Below are positions 1 to 9,593 of a DNA stretch of 64,000 nt, one piece after another. The notes beneath the pieces were generated by a model. The model saw only the letters and a list, made by a program, of their open reading frames with translations. It ran no database searches and was not told where the DNA came from. The translations under genes were made by a program, and so were the position numbers. The DNA is from Balamuthia mandrillaris (Eukaryota > Discosea > Longamoebia > Balamuthiidae), in NCBI GenBank assembly GCA_031835245.1, contig JAVKOQ010000146.1, forward strand, positions 1 to 64,000. Reading direction: 5' to 3'. Numbering within the stretch: the stretch's first letter is position 1; each line of letters opens with the position of its first letter.

Positions 1-1418
1 TAGTCGTAAAGACTATTGGTCAGAAGGAATATTTTCTTGCCACTGGCTCGAAGGCGATGCAGCAACGTTGCAATTCGTGGATCGCGATGAACAAACCTGC
101 GAACACAAGAAGGGAACGACCGTTATGGTAAAAAAAAGAAGAACAAGAAGAAGAAGAAGAATTCTACCTGGGCAGATCAGCAACTACAGCTGCCTTCAGC
201 TCTCCCTTGTTATGGATATAATCTAAAGAAACGCAACTACGATGAGCAACTAAGCCCACAAACAAAGGCTTAGGGGATTGGTATCATAATACATACCAAT
301 AGTAGCTCTTACGTCTTGGAAGAGATTTGTGAAAGATAGATCCATATCTTCCGCATGAATCAACTCGTCATCATCGAAGTCCAGACTAGACGCATCACCT
401 TGTTGTTCGAGGAAAGAATTCCTTCGTTGTCTTCTGGTGGTTTGCAGTGCCTCCAAGTGATCCACCAAGTCTGCGTAGAGACAGGCCTCTGGCAGCGCAA
501 ACAGAGTGCTGACCGGATAGTATCGTCCCCCTATCTCCTCGTTGCGAACTTTGCCGCTAGGATAGATCTCGTAGACTCGCTTCTTCTTTGTTCGATTTCT
601 GTTTTAAAGTTAAAAGTGCGGAAAGAAAGAAGAGATTGAGTATGTGAAAGAGAAGAGACCTTCCGTGATAGCATACTATGATATGACCAAAGTTATCGAC
701 CTTCAGCATATTTCCCAATTGGCTGTCAATGAAAAGACCTCTAATGGGATACGCTGGATTATACTGTTGATGTTTTATTTTTTCTTTGTGTTAGCCATCC
801 ATAGCTAAGAGATAAGGAAAAGAGAGAAACCAAGAGAACAAGAGAAGAGAGAAAAGACGAGAAGAAAGATGAAGATACCTTTAGCTGGCTGATAGATTGA
901 GGGTATCCCATATCAATCATATGAGCAATTGCAATGTCGTAGGTCAAAGCTTCAAACTCGGGTGACTTGTATACTATGAGAAGCAAAGTTAGTAACTGTT
1001 CTCTTTATGCCATCTCTCCTCATTTCTTTCTCTATCCTCTCCTCTGCTCTATGTTCTCTTCTTTCTGCTCAGTTAACTCTCTTACCAGCAAGGGTGTAGT
1101 CCATGTCAAAGCCGACCCACTCAATCCTATCCAAACGGAGGCTGCGGTTCACAAAGACTCGTTTGCAAGAGTCACGGAAGAACTGCTTCGGCAGCTGCGA
1201 AGGCGGCAGGTGCACCAGTTTCTCCAACTCCTCATCCGTTGGGGGCAGAGAGAGGTGGTCCAGCGTCAGCCTGTCCTCCAGGTGTGTTGGTGGTACGCCT
1301 GTCGACCCTCCATCGCTGTAGCCGCGCTACGTTATAAGGAGAAGGAGAAGGAGAAGAAGGAGAAGGAGAAGGAGAAGAAGAAGAAGAACAAGAAGAACGA
1401 GGAGAAGCCGCGAATGAC

Positions 1419-1461
<43 letters not shown>

Positions 1462-1587
1462 AAGAAAAGCAGAGAAGAGAAGAAAGACACGAGAGACAAG
1501 AGAACCGTACCTCTGTCTAAGGCGCTCATCCATCAGCTTCCTGGGGCTGATCTCCTGGTCGCCTGTTTGTTGCTGCTCACTCTCCAT
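1..1587 (-). CDS. NT5C2: Cytosolic purine 5'-nucleotidase (cN-II family), 5' part, cut by left window edge
   Basis: HAD-superfamily nucleotidase expected to dephosphorylate IMP/GMP in the cytosol. Exons on the minus strand: 1587-1511, 1315-1086, 973-879, 763-660, 598-297, 249-168 and 96-1, phases matching throughout; the gene runs off the left edge. The first HAD motif, with the nucleophilic Asp, reads GFDMDYTLA and is followed directly by VYKSPEFEAL, as in NT5C2. Further family blocks are RGLFIDSQLGNMLKVD, LFQDVRATI and the second HAD motif KKIFLLTNS. The start MESEQQQTGD precedes a short unconserved N-terminus. Intron 1 holds GAGAAG and GA repeats. An insertion rich in Asp/Glu precedes the LFQDVR block. 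The identification rests on motif order; the C-terminal catalytic Asp region lies outside the window. Confidence 0.9.
1338..1458. repeat. GAGAAG-type and (GA)n microsatellite in NT5C2 intron 1
   Basis: Purine-rich simple repeat on the plus strand, so pyrimidine-rich in the sense of the minus-strand nucleotidase gene. It fills most of the first intron. Confidence 0.9.
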
Positions 1588-1684
1588 CTCGTTTGCAATT
1601 TCACTGCTTTTCCAACCGGATGAAATCGTTTTTTGTGAACAAATACCCCAAAAAAAAAAAAAAATAAATAAAATGGCGACGTTC

Positions 1685-1788
1685 CTACCTCACTTTCTTT
1701 CCTTTCTCTCTTGGCAGTTCTACCTCACTTTCTTTCCTTTCTCTCTCTAGAGACCTACCTCACTTTCTTTCCTTTCTCTCTTTGGCAG
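1685..1788 (+). repeat. Three tandem copies of a polypyrimidine-AG unit
   Basis: The block CTACCTCACTTTCTTTCC plus TTTCTCTC occurs at about 1685, 1720 and 1756. Each copy is followed by TTGGCAG, TCTAG or TTTGGCAG, the look of a 3' splice site. Confidence 0.8.
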
Positions 1789-2172
1789 TTCGTGCAGTGG
1801 TGACCAACAACCCTTTTTATTTTTGCTAGGATACTTTCTTTCCAGTGTTTCCTGTGAATTTATTTCCGTAATACAGAAATTTTGTCGACAATTGTCACTT
1901 TCTTTCCGTTCTATCCGAAATTTCAATTTTAAATATCCGGCTTTTCTACATACTAGGTGTTTGTACATCCTATAGGTCCCAACGTAATAGATTTAAATGC
2001 CCTAAATTCCCTTTTTTTGATTGTGTCTCATATGCTCTCCAGAGAAAAACGTCGTGTCATTCTAACCTGCTATTGTTCGGGGTTATCATGGACATTATTT
2101 TATCTATGGCATCAGTCACCGTTTCCTTTATGCACATCCTCACGAAACGTCGCGCTTCGGGGAGAAAAGAAC

Positions 2173-2175
<3 letters not shown>

Positions 2176-2222
<47 letters not shown>
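2176..2222. repeat. (GA)n microsatellite in the probable 5' UTR of the 2243 gene
   Basis: About 24 GA units directly upstream of the start codon, followed by an A-run and the start context AAAAACAATGG. Confidence 0.9.
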
Positions 2223-2225
<3 letters not shown>

Positions 2226-2242
2226 ACCCAAAAAAAAAAACA

Positions 2243-2788
2243 ATGGCTGCATCGGTGGAAGAGGTGAGGAGCGTCCTGGTGGACCTCTACATCCTCGCCG
2301 ACCGCCTGGAGGAACAGCGAAAGGAGAAGGAGAAGGAGGAGCAGAGCAACCGAGAGATGTCGGCCGCCACCGAACGGAAAAGAGTGATGGAGGCCATCGA
2401 GAACCGATACCAGAAGATGGCCGTGTCCGGGCGATACTCCCCTGGCAACCTCGCGGAGGAGAGCTCCGACTCCGAGGCCGCGGAGGCTGGCTCACGTTCC
2501 AGCCGTTCCAACTCCTTCAACAGCAAGCACGGAGGAGAGAGCGACGCCTCGGGCAACAGCGAAGCTTCGACCAGCAGAGACGAAAGCAAAGAGGACCTGC
2601 TGTCTTCTAGCGGGTCAACTTCCTCTTCTTGTTCTTCCTCCAACTCTTTGGAAGTGCCACAGGAGCAGGTGAAAAGAAGGAACTGGACGAGGATCAGGGG
2701 CGCCTCCTTGACCAAAACAGGAAGCTACGTTCGTCCTGATAGAGATAAAGTGGAGTCTCCTCAGAAAAAACAAAGCGCCGTTCTCTAA
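2243..2788 (+). CDS. Unknown Ser/Glu-rich protein, 181 residues, intronless
   Basis: One open exon starting MAASVEEVRSVLVDLYILAD in a good start context (ACAATGG). Residues 1-60 are predicted to be helical and charged (an EEQRKEKEKEEQ stretch), suggesting a short coiled coil. Residues 70-140 are mostly Ser, Glu and Asp, so probably disordered. The C-terminus is basic (VKRRNWTRIRGAS). An AATAAA-like signal lies near 2823. The stop codon is only 52 bp from that of the convergent RasGEF gene. No family was recognised. Regular codon use and the clean start and poly(A) context support a real gene. Confidence 0.7.
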   Translation: MAASVEEVRSVLVDLYILADRLEEQRKEKEKEEQSNREMSAATERKRVMEAIENRYQKMAVSGRYSPGNLAEESSDSEAAEAGSRSSRSNSFNSKHGGESDASGNSEASTSRDESKEDLLSSSGSTSSSCSSSNSLEVPQEQVKRRNWTRIRGASLTKTGSYVRPDRDKVESPQKKQSAVL

Positions 2789-2840
2789 CTTCTTCTTTTT
2801 CTTTTTCTTCTGCTTCGTGTATCAATAAATGCATCGCTGT

Positions 2841-4657
2841 TCAAACAACCACTTTACTCTCGCGTGGCTCCAAACGCAAGGAACGTCTGTAAAGCTCCTT
2901 CACATCCACCAAGCTCGCTTTCAGCTGTTGCTCCACAAAATCCTGGTACTCCGCTATAACGGTCAAGCTATAACGATGCCTGCTGCACTCTCTCATCTCT
3001 ATAAGAATGGAGGCCTCCACCCTCCTCTTTTGGAAGTTGAGCATCCCATTGGAGAGCTTGTCGGGAATGGGCTCCACGTGCTCCAAGTCTATAACGTAGA
3101 TACCAATGTGAGGCAGCACTGGAGCTTGGTTGTTCAAAGCCTCGCGTTGTTTTTGGCGGAGAAGAGCGTACAGATAGCATTTCTTCATATGCCTTCGTTG
3201 TTGCGTTGCGTACTTTCTGTAGTTGAAAGATTAGTATTAAAAAAGCGATAAGGAGAAACGAAGACAGCCAAACCTTCCACGTTTTGGAAAGCCTTGTAAT
3301 GGAAGAGTCATTTATGCCTAACATGATAGCAGACATGTCGAAAAAGTTGTTGAGGTGATAACATCCCTAAACATGAAAACATGGAAGAAATAAAGAAAGA
3401 AAGAAACGACAAGACAAAGGGAGAGAGAGAGAGCGAGTTGATGATTAGTTTCAACAGAGAAGGGATATATCGGAAGAAGGGGAGAGGGAATAGTATAACG
3501 GAACAGATGGAGAAAGGCAAGAGAAGTAGCAAGAGAACGAAATATATATAAAGACAGAAGAGAAAGAAGGGAGAAAACCTGAGCAATCTCAATGAATTGC
3601 GAAAGGGTGCTTGCTCGTTTATGCAGATTTTCACAGTCCAATATTTCCAGAGCAACCCAATTGGACACTTGGTCCCACCGGTCCATGAAGCACAGCATAT
3701 TGGGGGAAGTTTTCTTCTTGTTCTTCGACTCGAACGCACAATTGCATACCTCTCCTGGGGTGATCCTTCGGTAGATCCTCTCGCTGGCTAACGTCAGCTG
3801 ACGAGCTAGTTCCACGGGGTGGATGTCGAAGAGGGAGAGATGGTTCCAGCTGGCGATCTTGGAAGGTACTTTAGGGATTGGTGCCTTTCCATTCGCTTCG
3901 TACTTTTGCAAGTGGAAAAAATTGTTTGAAACAGAACAAACGCAAACACGGAAGAAAAGAGAGCAGTTACAACACGTACGCCGGATGTAAGCCGATACAG
4001 ACGATTGCCTGCCTCGAAGCTGGCTCCACGGAACCTTTTGCGAACAGCCACCATAACCCCATTCGTCAATAGCTTCTCGCAAAAGCGAATGGCTTTAGCT
4101 TTGCTGCTGATCTCCTCCACGTATTGCATGCTCCAGTCCACCAGATCGGAACCCAGGAAGCAGTAAAAGCACTTTCTGCCTTTGCGCATGACGCGCATGA
4201 TCACTCCACCAACTTCTCTTCTCATGGCAGCTTTAATGATCAGCAGTGGTGCTCCTTTCTGTACTTTTAAGCTTTTTGTATCCTTTTGTATGTTTGTGTG
4301 AGAAGAAAGAAGCAAAGACAAACGAAAGAAGATACGTTTTGTTGGATGACAGCCATCAAGTTGGCATGCCAATGAGCATTCCGCTGAGTGGCTTGAATAG
4401 TACTATCGATAAATGCTTTTACGTCATCCAAAAGTCTTTCATCCGAAGCAAAGTCGTACCAATGCTTGCTCAGCCATTCGCGAAGAATGTTGATGACTCT
4501 AAGCTGAACAGCAGGTGCGAACTTACGATGGAAGTGGAGCGTTTGTTCGGAGGCATCTTTTGGGGGAAGGAAATAATATCTGTTTTAATATAGATATGTT
4601 AGGCTTGTATTTGATATAAGTGTAAGAGCAGGAGAGAGAGAGAGAGAGTGAGTGAGT

Positions 4658-4693
<36 letters not shown>

Positions 4694-5037
4694 GAACGAG
4701 AACGAAGATGGAAGAACAAACAGAACCGTTTTACTAAGAATTGAAACAAGTCGGTTGGCTGCACAAATGTGCGATATGTGAACAGAAAGGTTTCAATGTA
4801 GGAGCGATCTGTGTAACGGTAAGAAATAACAATGATAAAAGACAAGAAAAGAATAAAACTTGCCTTGAATTTGTAATGCGGCTAAGCAAGACAAAAGGTT
4901 TTCTACGTGACCTCCTACTATGATTTCAGGACCACCATCTTTGCTGCTCTCCACTAACAATCCTTCCTTCCAGTCCGAATGCTCCTGTAACCATCCTCCC
5001 TATTATCATAATCATGAGCAATTTGTTTGGAACACTA

Positions 5038-5079
<42 letters not shown>

Positions 5080-5604
5080 CTAACAGCTAGATCTTCATCA
5101 TCCAAGAAGAGCTCTTCGGCATCATCATGATCCGTATTTCGCTTTGGTTGTTCGCTTTCGGTCTCTTCATCGCTGGAATAAAGCTCCGAGAAAGAGGTCT
5201 CGGTTGGCATTTCGCTTATCAGCTTCATGTCCGAATAGGAGAGCTCCGATTTGCGTGGCTTCGCTTTACCCGCTATGTTGAAATGAAAATGAGGTGATCA
5301 GTTCAGTTGCTTCTTGCTTCCATCCTTTCAAATGAAGATGAGGGAGAACCTCTGGCAAGTTTAGCCTTCCATTGTTCAGCATCCCAAGCATAAGGGTGAT
5401 AGTCCCAACTGTGCTGTAGCGCCCAAGACAGGCGACGAGGCTTCACTCGAATGTTATCCCAATGCCCTGTAAACCACGCCGACGTGGAGGATGTTCTGTC
5501 GTTGTTCTTTTTTTTGTAGCTTAGCCCTCCTGGTGCGCTTTGGGCTATCGCTCGTGCAGTTCTGTTGTCGTTTTTTGTTAGGTTTGCTGCAAAGTTGAGG
5601 ATTC

Positions 5605-5671
<67 letters not shown>

Positions 5672-6226
5672 GAACTAGACAGCAACAGAGACAGACAGAG
5701 ATAGCGGGACAATGAGTGAGAAAGCAACGCCAAAGAATGAAGGAAGCAAGACAAACATTTTCTTCTTGAAGCCAGTCCATTCATCCATCTTCTGGAACGA
5801 AGCGGTCAGCTCGCTGCGAAAGGCAACTGCTTTAGCATAAGCCGCCCGTCTTTCTTCCTTGGTGAGCGCTCTGTTGGCCCTGGCGGGACTTCCCGGAGCG
5901 GTGATAGCGGCAGCACTCCAACAAGCTTCTACTTCCTTTCTAGCCCATTTCTTCAGCTCTTTCTCGCTCCGAAGCATGGGTTTCGTCGTTGGCTTGTTCT
6001 TTTTTGGCGGTTCTTCCTCTTCCTCTTCATTTTCTTTTTCTTTCTCTTTCTCTTTTGTTTCCAAGTTGTTGTTACGACCAAACTTGAAGACTTTGGCAAC
6101 ACGATCGCGTGGAGAGCGATCCTTCATCTTCGTCGTCTCACAACCCAAATTCTTCTTGCTTTGTTTTTTGTTCGTCGGATCCCCTGCCTTTTCTTTGCCT
6201 TTCTCCTTTTGCTTTACTTCCGCCAT
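2841..6226 (-). CDS. Ras guanine-nucleotide exchange factor: RasGEF_N - DEP - RasGEF
   Basis: Predicted 799 residues. Exons: 6226-5757, 5561-5350, 5272-5085, 4999-4864, 4808-4727, 4579-4336, 4258-3980, 3902-3579, 3366-3274, 3212-2841. Residues 1-290 are Lys/Glu-rich and low complexity. RasGEF_N spans about 300-444 (YIETFLFTYRTFVQP). A DEP domain spans about 444-537 (CFYCFLGSDLVDWSMQY). The catalytic RasGEF spans about 545-799 (HPVELARQLTL, SNWVALEILDCENLHKR, LPHIGIYVIDL, NFQKRR). It should load GTP onto a Ras-family GTPase at membranes, with DEP as a targeting module. The domain order resembles Dictyostelium Gef proteins. The exon 1/2 boundary is the least certain. Intron 4 seems to be GC-AG. 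Three introns carry (CT)n on the sense strand. Confidence 0.88.
4629..4690. repeat. (GA)n/(GAGT)n microsatellite in RasGEF intron 5
   Basis: GA units interrupted by GAGT units; pyrimidine in the gene's sense. Confidence 0.9.
5041..5077. repeat. (GA)n microsatellite in RasGEF intron 3
   Basis: Uninterrupted GA units on the plus strand, (CT)n in the sense of the gene. Confidence 0.9.
5608..5672. repeat. (GA)n microsatellite in RasGEF intron 1
   Basis: Long GA run with one CA interruption; (CT)n in the sense of the gene. Confidence 0.9.
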
Positions 6227-6582
6227 CTTCTTTTCCCTCCTCCTCCTCCTCCTCTTGCTTCGTCTCCTCCCTTCTCCACAACGATGGCTACCGTCTGGCC
6301 CCCACGTTGGGTGGTGCGTAACGCCTTGGCTCCTTTCATTCTTGTCTTTCCTTTCTTCCTTATTTTTCTGTTATTCAGTTTAACGACTTTCCATGACGAC
6401 ACAACAATTTACATATTTTTTGACGACGGTAATTCGTGACGACACGGTTTTATTTTAACGTCGACACAGATTCCGGGACGACATGGGAATTTAAACGAGG
6501 GTTCGCGGTGAATTAATTAACAAATGAAAACAAATCAACAAAAAAGACAGAAGAAATAAAAAAAGCGTAGCAGACCGGCACA
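6227..6582. promoter_or_regulatory. Divergent promoter between RasGEF (-) and ICME (+) with repeated TGACGAC motifs
   Basis: The 356-bp gap carries TGACGACA at 6394 and 6437, TGACGACG at 6421 and GGACGACA at 6476, plus AT-rich sequence near the ICME start. Only the repetition is observed; binding by a bZIP-like factor would be inference from the TGACG core. Confidence 0.45.
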
Positions 6583-8591
6583 ATGGAAGAAGACCGTAAA
6601 GAGATGAAGAAGCTTCACCGGCTGGCATCCTCGCAGCAACCGCATGGTCCTACCAGTGTGGAAGAGGTCACAGATGAGGTTTTGTTTTTTTTTTTCCTCA
6701 AATTTTCGTTTCGGTATTTTAAACGCTCATTCGTTAATCTTGCTTTTTTTTTGGTTGTTCTTCAGGTATGGCTGCTTACAAAGTTGGCTTTCTTGTTGAT
6801 CCGGTGCATGGGAGCAGGTAACCAACAGTTTCTTCTTTCTTTCTCCGACAATTCATCTGCTACTTTTTTCTCCTCATCCAAATGAAATGATTTGAACTCC
6901 GTTTTTTTTTAAACCGCACACGAAAACAGGATCGGAATGGATCATTCGGTGCACTCGCCTTGCCATTTTTTCTCTTATACTGTTGCCTTGTTTCCTCCGT
7001 CATTTCTGGTTCTACTTCACCTCCTCTCACATCCTGAAGAACGTTAGCTACGGACGAAACTCGAGAAACTCGCTCGACCTCTACATTCCCTTTCGCCGTC
7101 ATCAAAGCGACGACTCACCAAAAAAGGTTTGACTGAATGTTTTGCTGTTTGAGATTTCTTTCCTTTCTTTCCTTTCCTTTCCTTTCCTTTCCTTTCCTTT
7201 CCTTTCCTTTCCTTTCCTTTCCTTTCCTTTCCTTTCCTTTCCTTTCCTTTCCTTTCCTTTCCTTTCCTTTCCTTTCTTGTCGTTTTCATAATGGCTTCCT
7301 TTCTAACATTGTTGTATTTAAAAAACAGTGGCCAGTGTTGATATGCTTTTCAGGGGGAGCATGGATCATAGGCTACAAGGCATGGAGTGGCCTTGTTGGA
7401 AAGATGATGATGGAACATGGCATCCTTTTGGTGACTCCTGACTATAGAAACTTTCCGCAGGGGCTCGTTTCAGACATGCTGGAAGACTATAATGCTGCTA
7501 TACGATGGGTATTCCAAAATATTGATGCTTATGGTTCGTCGTTTCTCTGTCTACCTTTTTTGGTTTTTTTCTTGTTTGTTCTCGTTTTATTTTTTCTTGC
7601 TCATTAACAACACATAGGAGGAGATGTGGACAACATTTATATAATGGGACAATCAGCAGGAGCTCATCTCTCCGCTCTCGCGCTCATCGACAATGCCGAG
7701 AGACAACTCTTTCTTCATCCTTCCAACGGAGATTCTCACCTTCATCTCCCTCATTCTTGGCGGGTCAGCGACGTGAAAGCATACATAGGAGTTAGCGGCG
7801 TTTACGATCTACCTAAAGCCACTGCACACATTCACGATCGAGGGCTATACAAGTCAGTCCTGTTCTCCATAATGGAGGGAGAATTAAGCTTGCACTCTCC
7901 CTCATTGCGAGTGGAACGAATGAAGAGAAGATGGCAATCCAGGCGTGCTCTTCAACGCATGCAACAAAAAGATGAAAGAAGTGAGGGTGCAAACGACGAG
8001 GAAGAATGGAAGAAGTTGGCAGAAGAGTTTCCGAGAGTGGTTCTCATTCACGGAAAGAAAGATAAGACGATTCCATGGGTAGCCTCGCAAGGCTTTGCAG
8101 AGGCGTTACACCTTGCTGGCCTTGGCAATGGCAAGGCGGAAGAGCAGCAACCGCTGTTGGTCAAGTACTACAACGACAAGACGCACACGGATGCTATAGT
8201 GGAGGATGTATTCTTAGGACGAAACGAAGTTTTATGGGACGTTATAGACATCATTCTTGGACAATCCCCGGACGAGGAGGAGAACATGCTTCCCGAGGTT
8301 TCGGTGGACAAAGCCGCGGACAAAGGCCTGCTCCGCTCGCTGTCCCTGCTGATGGTGGTCTGGGGATGGGCCATGCTGGTGGCGCTCTACAAGGTCCTTG
8401 TAAAGTCCTTGCTGCGCGGCGAGAAGGAGAAAGAGAAGGAGGAGAAGGCGGCGGAGAAGGAGGAGATGGAGCGCGGGTTGAGGAAAGGGGAGCTGCGGCG
8501 AAGGGAGAGGAGGCATAAGCTCACGGCGAGGAACCAACGGGGTTACCCGCTGTTCCTCATCCAACTGGCCAAACGCATGAATCCTTTCTAA
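6583..8591 (+). CDS. ICME: Isoprenylcysteine carboxyl methylesterase (ICME-like alpha/beta hydrolase)
   Basis: Exons: 6583 to about 6678, about 6766-6820, 6930-7126, 7330-7533, 7618-8591. Membrane hydrolase expected to remove the methyl ester from prenylated C-terminal cysteines of Ras/Rho-type proteins, reversing ICMT. Diagnostic blocks: NSLDLYIPF; oxyanion-hole region FSGGAWIIGYKAW; VTPDYRNFPQG; nucleophile elbow IMGQSAGAHLSA; a late KKDKTIPW segment offering the acidic residue; and KTHTDAIVED for the catalytic His. These match plant ICME/ICMEL proteins closely. An N-terminal hydrophobic stretch (exons 2-3) and a C-terminal one (SLLMVVWGWAMLVALYKVL) suggest membrane anchoring. The extreme C-terminus is basic and charged. 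Intron 3 holds a CCTTT array. The exon 1/2 junction is plausible but less certain. Confidence 0.87.
7157..7275 (+). repeat. (CCTTT)n pentanucleotide array in ICME intron 3
   Basis: About 22 near-perfect CCTTT units; pyrimidine on the sense strand. Confidence 0.95.
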
Positions 8592-9593
8592 CTCAAAAAA
8601 AAAACTTCACACTCTTGTAATCTCTCTTCTCTCTTCTTCTTCTTCTTCTTCTTCTTGTTCTTCTTCTTCTTCTTCTTCTTCTTCTTCTTCTTCTTCTTCT
8701 TCTTCTTCTTCTTCTTCTTCTTCTTCTTCTTCTTCTTCTCTCTCTGCATTTCTTTGTGTTAAATATTTTCGTGTCGTCCTGGTACTTCCCTGTCTCTCTC
8801 CTGTCTCTCCTCCTGGACCCTGAGAGTGTCCAACTTTCTGCAGTACAGCCCTGGCCTTCCCACCAGCTAAGCAAGGGGCAGGACATACTCGTGACCAGTT
8901 GAATTAACCACCACGGGGGACACAGCAAAGAGGAAACAGTGTCTCGATGCCCGAGGTGATCTATCGGGTCAAAGGGGAGAAATTCAAACTGGTTCGTTTA
9001 TCAGAGGCCAAAAAATAATAATAAACAAAAAGGGTGAGTTTTCATTTTTCATTTACTTTGTTGGAAAAAAGAAGTAACAAAAGTAAGGTCTTCACCCGTC
9101 GCTGTCCCCTTCTTCTTCACATCCTTCCCCGCTCATCTGTTCGTTTGGCGGTTGAGGGATCGCGCTTGCTTTTTTTTTTGTTGTTGTTGTTGTTTCCTCG
9201 GTAAGGGTTCCCTTTTCTCTCTCTTTTTTTTTTTTTGGGAAAAAAAAAGAACAAAAAATAAATAAACTGACCGCGTGCGATATGATTCCTTTTTGTTTAG
9301 AGTAACACGACGCGGAAGTAAACTTTTCTCGTTTGTGGCAAGAACTTCTCTTCTCATACACGCCAACCAGGACCGCTGCTCGTGATTCTGTTCAATAGCC
9401 AGTTCTCAACCAGCAGGTAACGCATCCGCGCACAATTCTCTGCCTCTCCCCTTATTCCCTCGTTCGCTCTTCCGTTGCTCTCTGCTTCCTCCTGTCTCTT
9501 CTCTTGTTCTCCGCTTCTCCACTTCTCCGCTTCTCTTCTCTTCTCGTTTTATTCAACGCATTCACAAATGTTTAAAAAAAAAAGAAGGCAAGC
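8592..9593. other. Intergenic region between ICME and PP2C-like genes
   Basis: Begins with ICME 3' sequence and a (TTC)n array (8632-8739). The rest is unique sequence, with A- and T-runs near 9170-9250 and pyrimidine-rich leader sequence near 9430-9560. A 23-codon ORF starting at 8948 and a short minus-strand acidic ORF (9092-9361) are visible, but neither has family support. No RNA gene seen. Confidence 0.5.
8632..8739 (+). repeat. (TTC)n microsatellite
   Basis: About 34 TTC units with one TTG variant, just downstream of the ICME stop codon. Antisense reading gives a spurious Arg-rich ORF. Confidence 0.95.

Larger units (their letters stand above)
1588..2242. promoter_or_regulatory. Shared upstream region of NT5C2-like gene (-) and the 181-residue gene (+)
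   Basis: Divergent intergenic region of 655 bp. It contains an A14 run near 1650, a triplicated pyrimidine block at 1685-1788, an AT-rich stretch and a (GA)n tract just before the plus-strand start. No tRNA, rRNA or conserved ORF is visible. Confidence 0.5.

Noticed and set aside
7137-7607. ORF of Leu/Pro/Phe/Ser repeats
   Set aside because: Product of reading the CCTTT array in ICME intron 3 into exon 4.
8593-8928. Minus-strand ORF with about 30 consecutive Arg
   Set aside because: It is the antisense reading of the (TTC)n array; no conserved sequence around it.
8948-9019. 23-codon ORF MPEVIYRVKGEKFKLVRLSE
   Set aside because: Too short and without family support, splice context or a partner exon; left as intergenic.
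9092-9361. Short acidic ORF on the minus strand upstream of the PP2C-like gene
   Set aside because: Mostly derived from A/T runs and AAC repeats; no conserved block or convincing splice signals.
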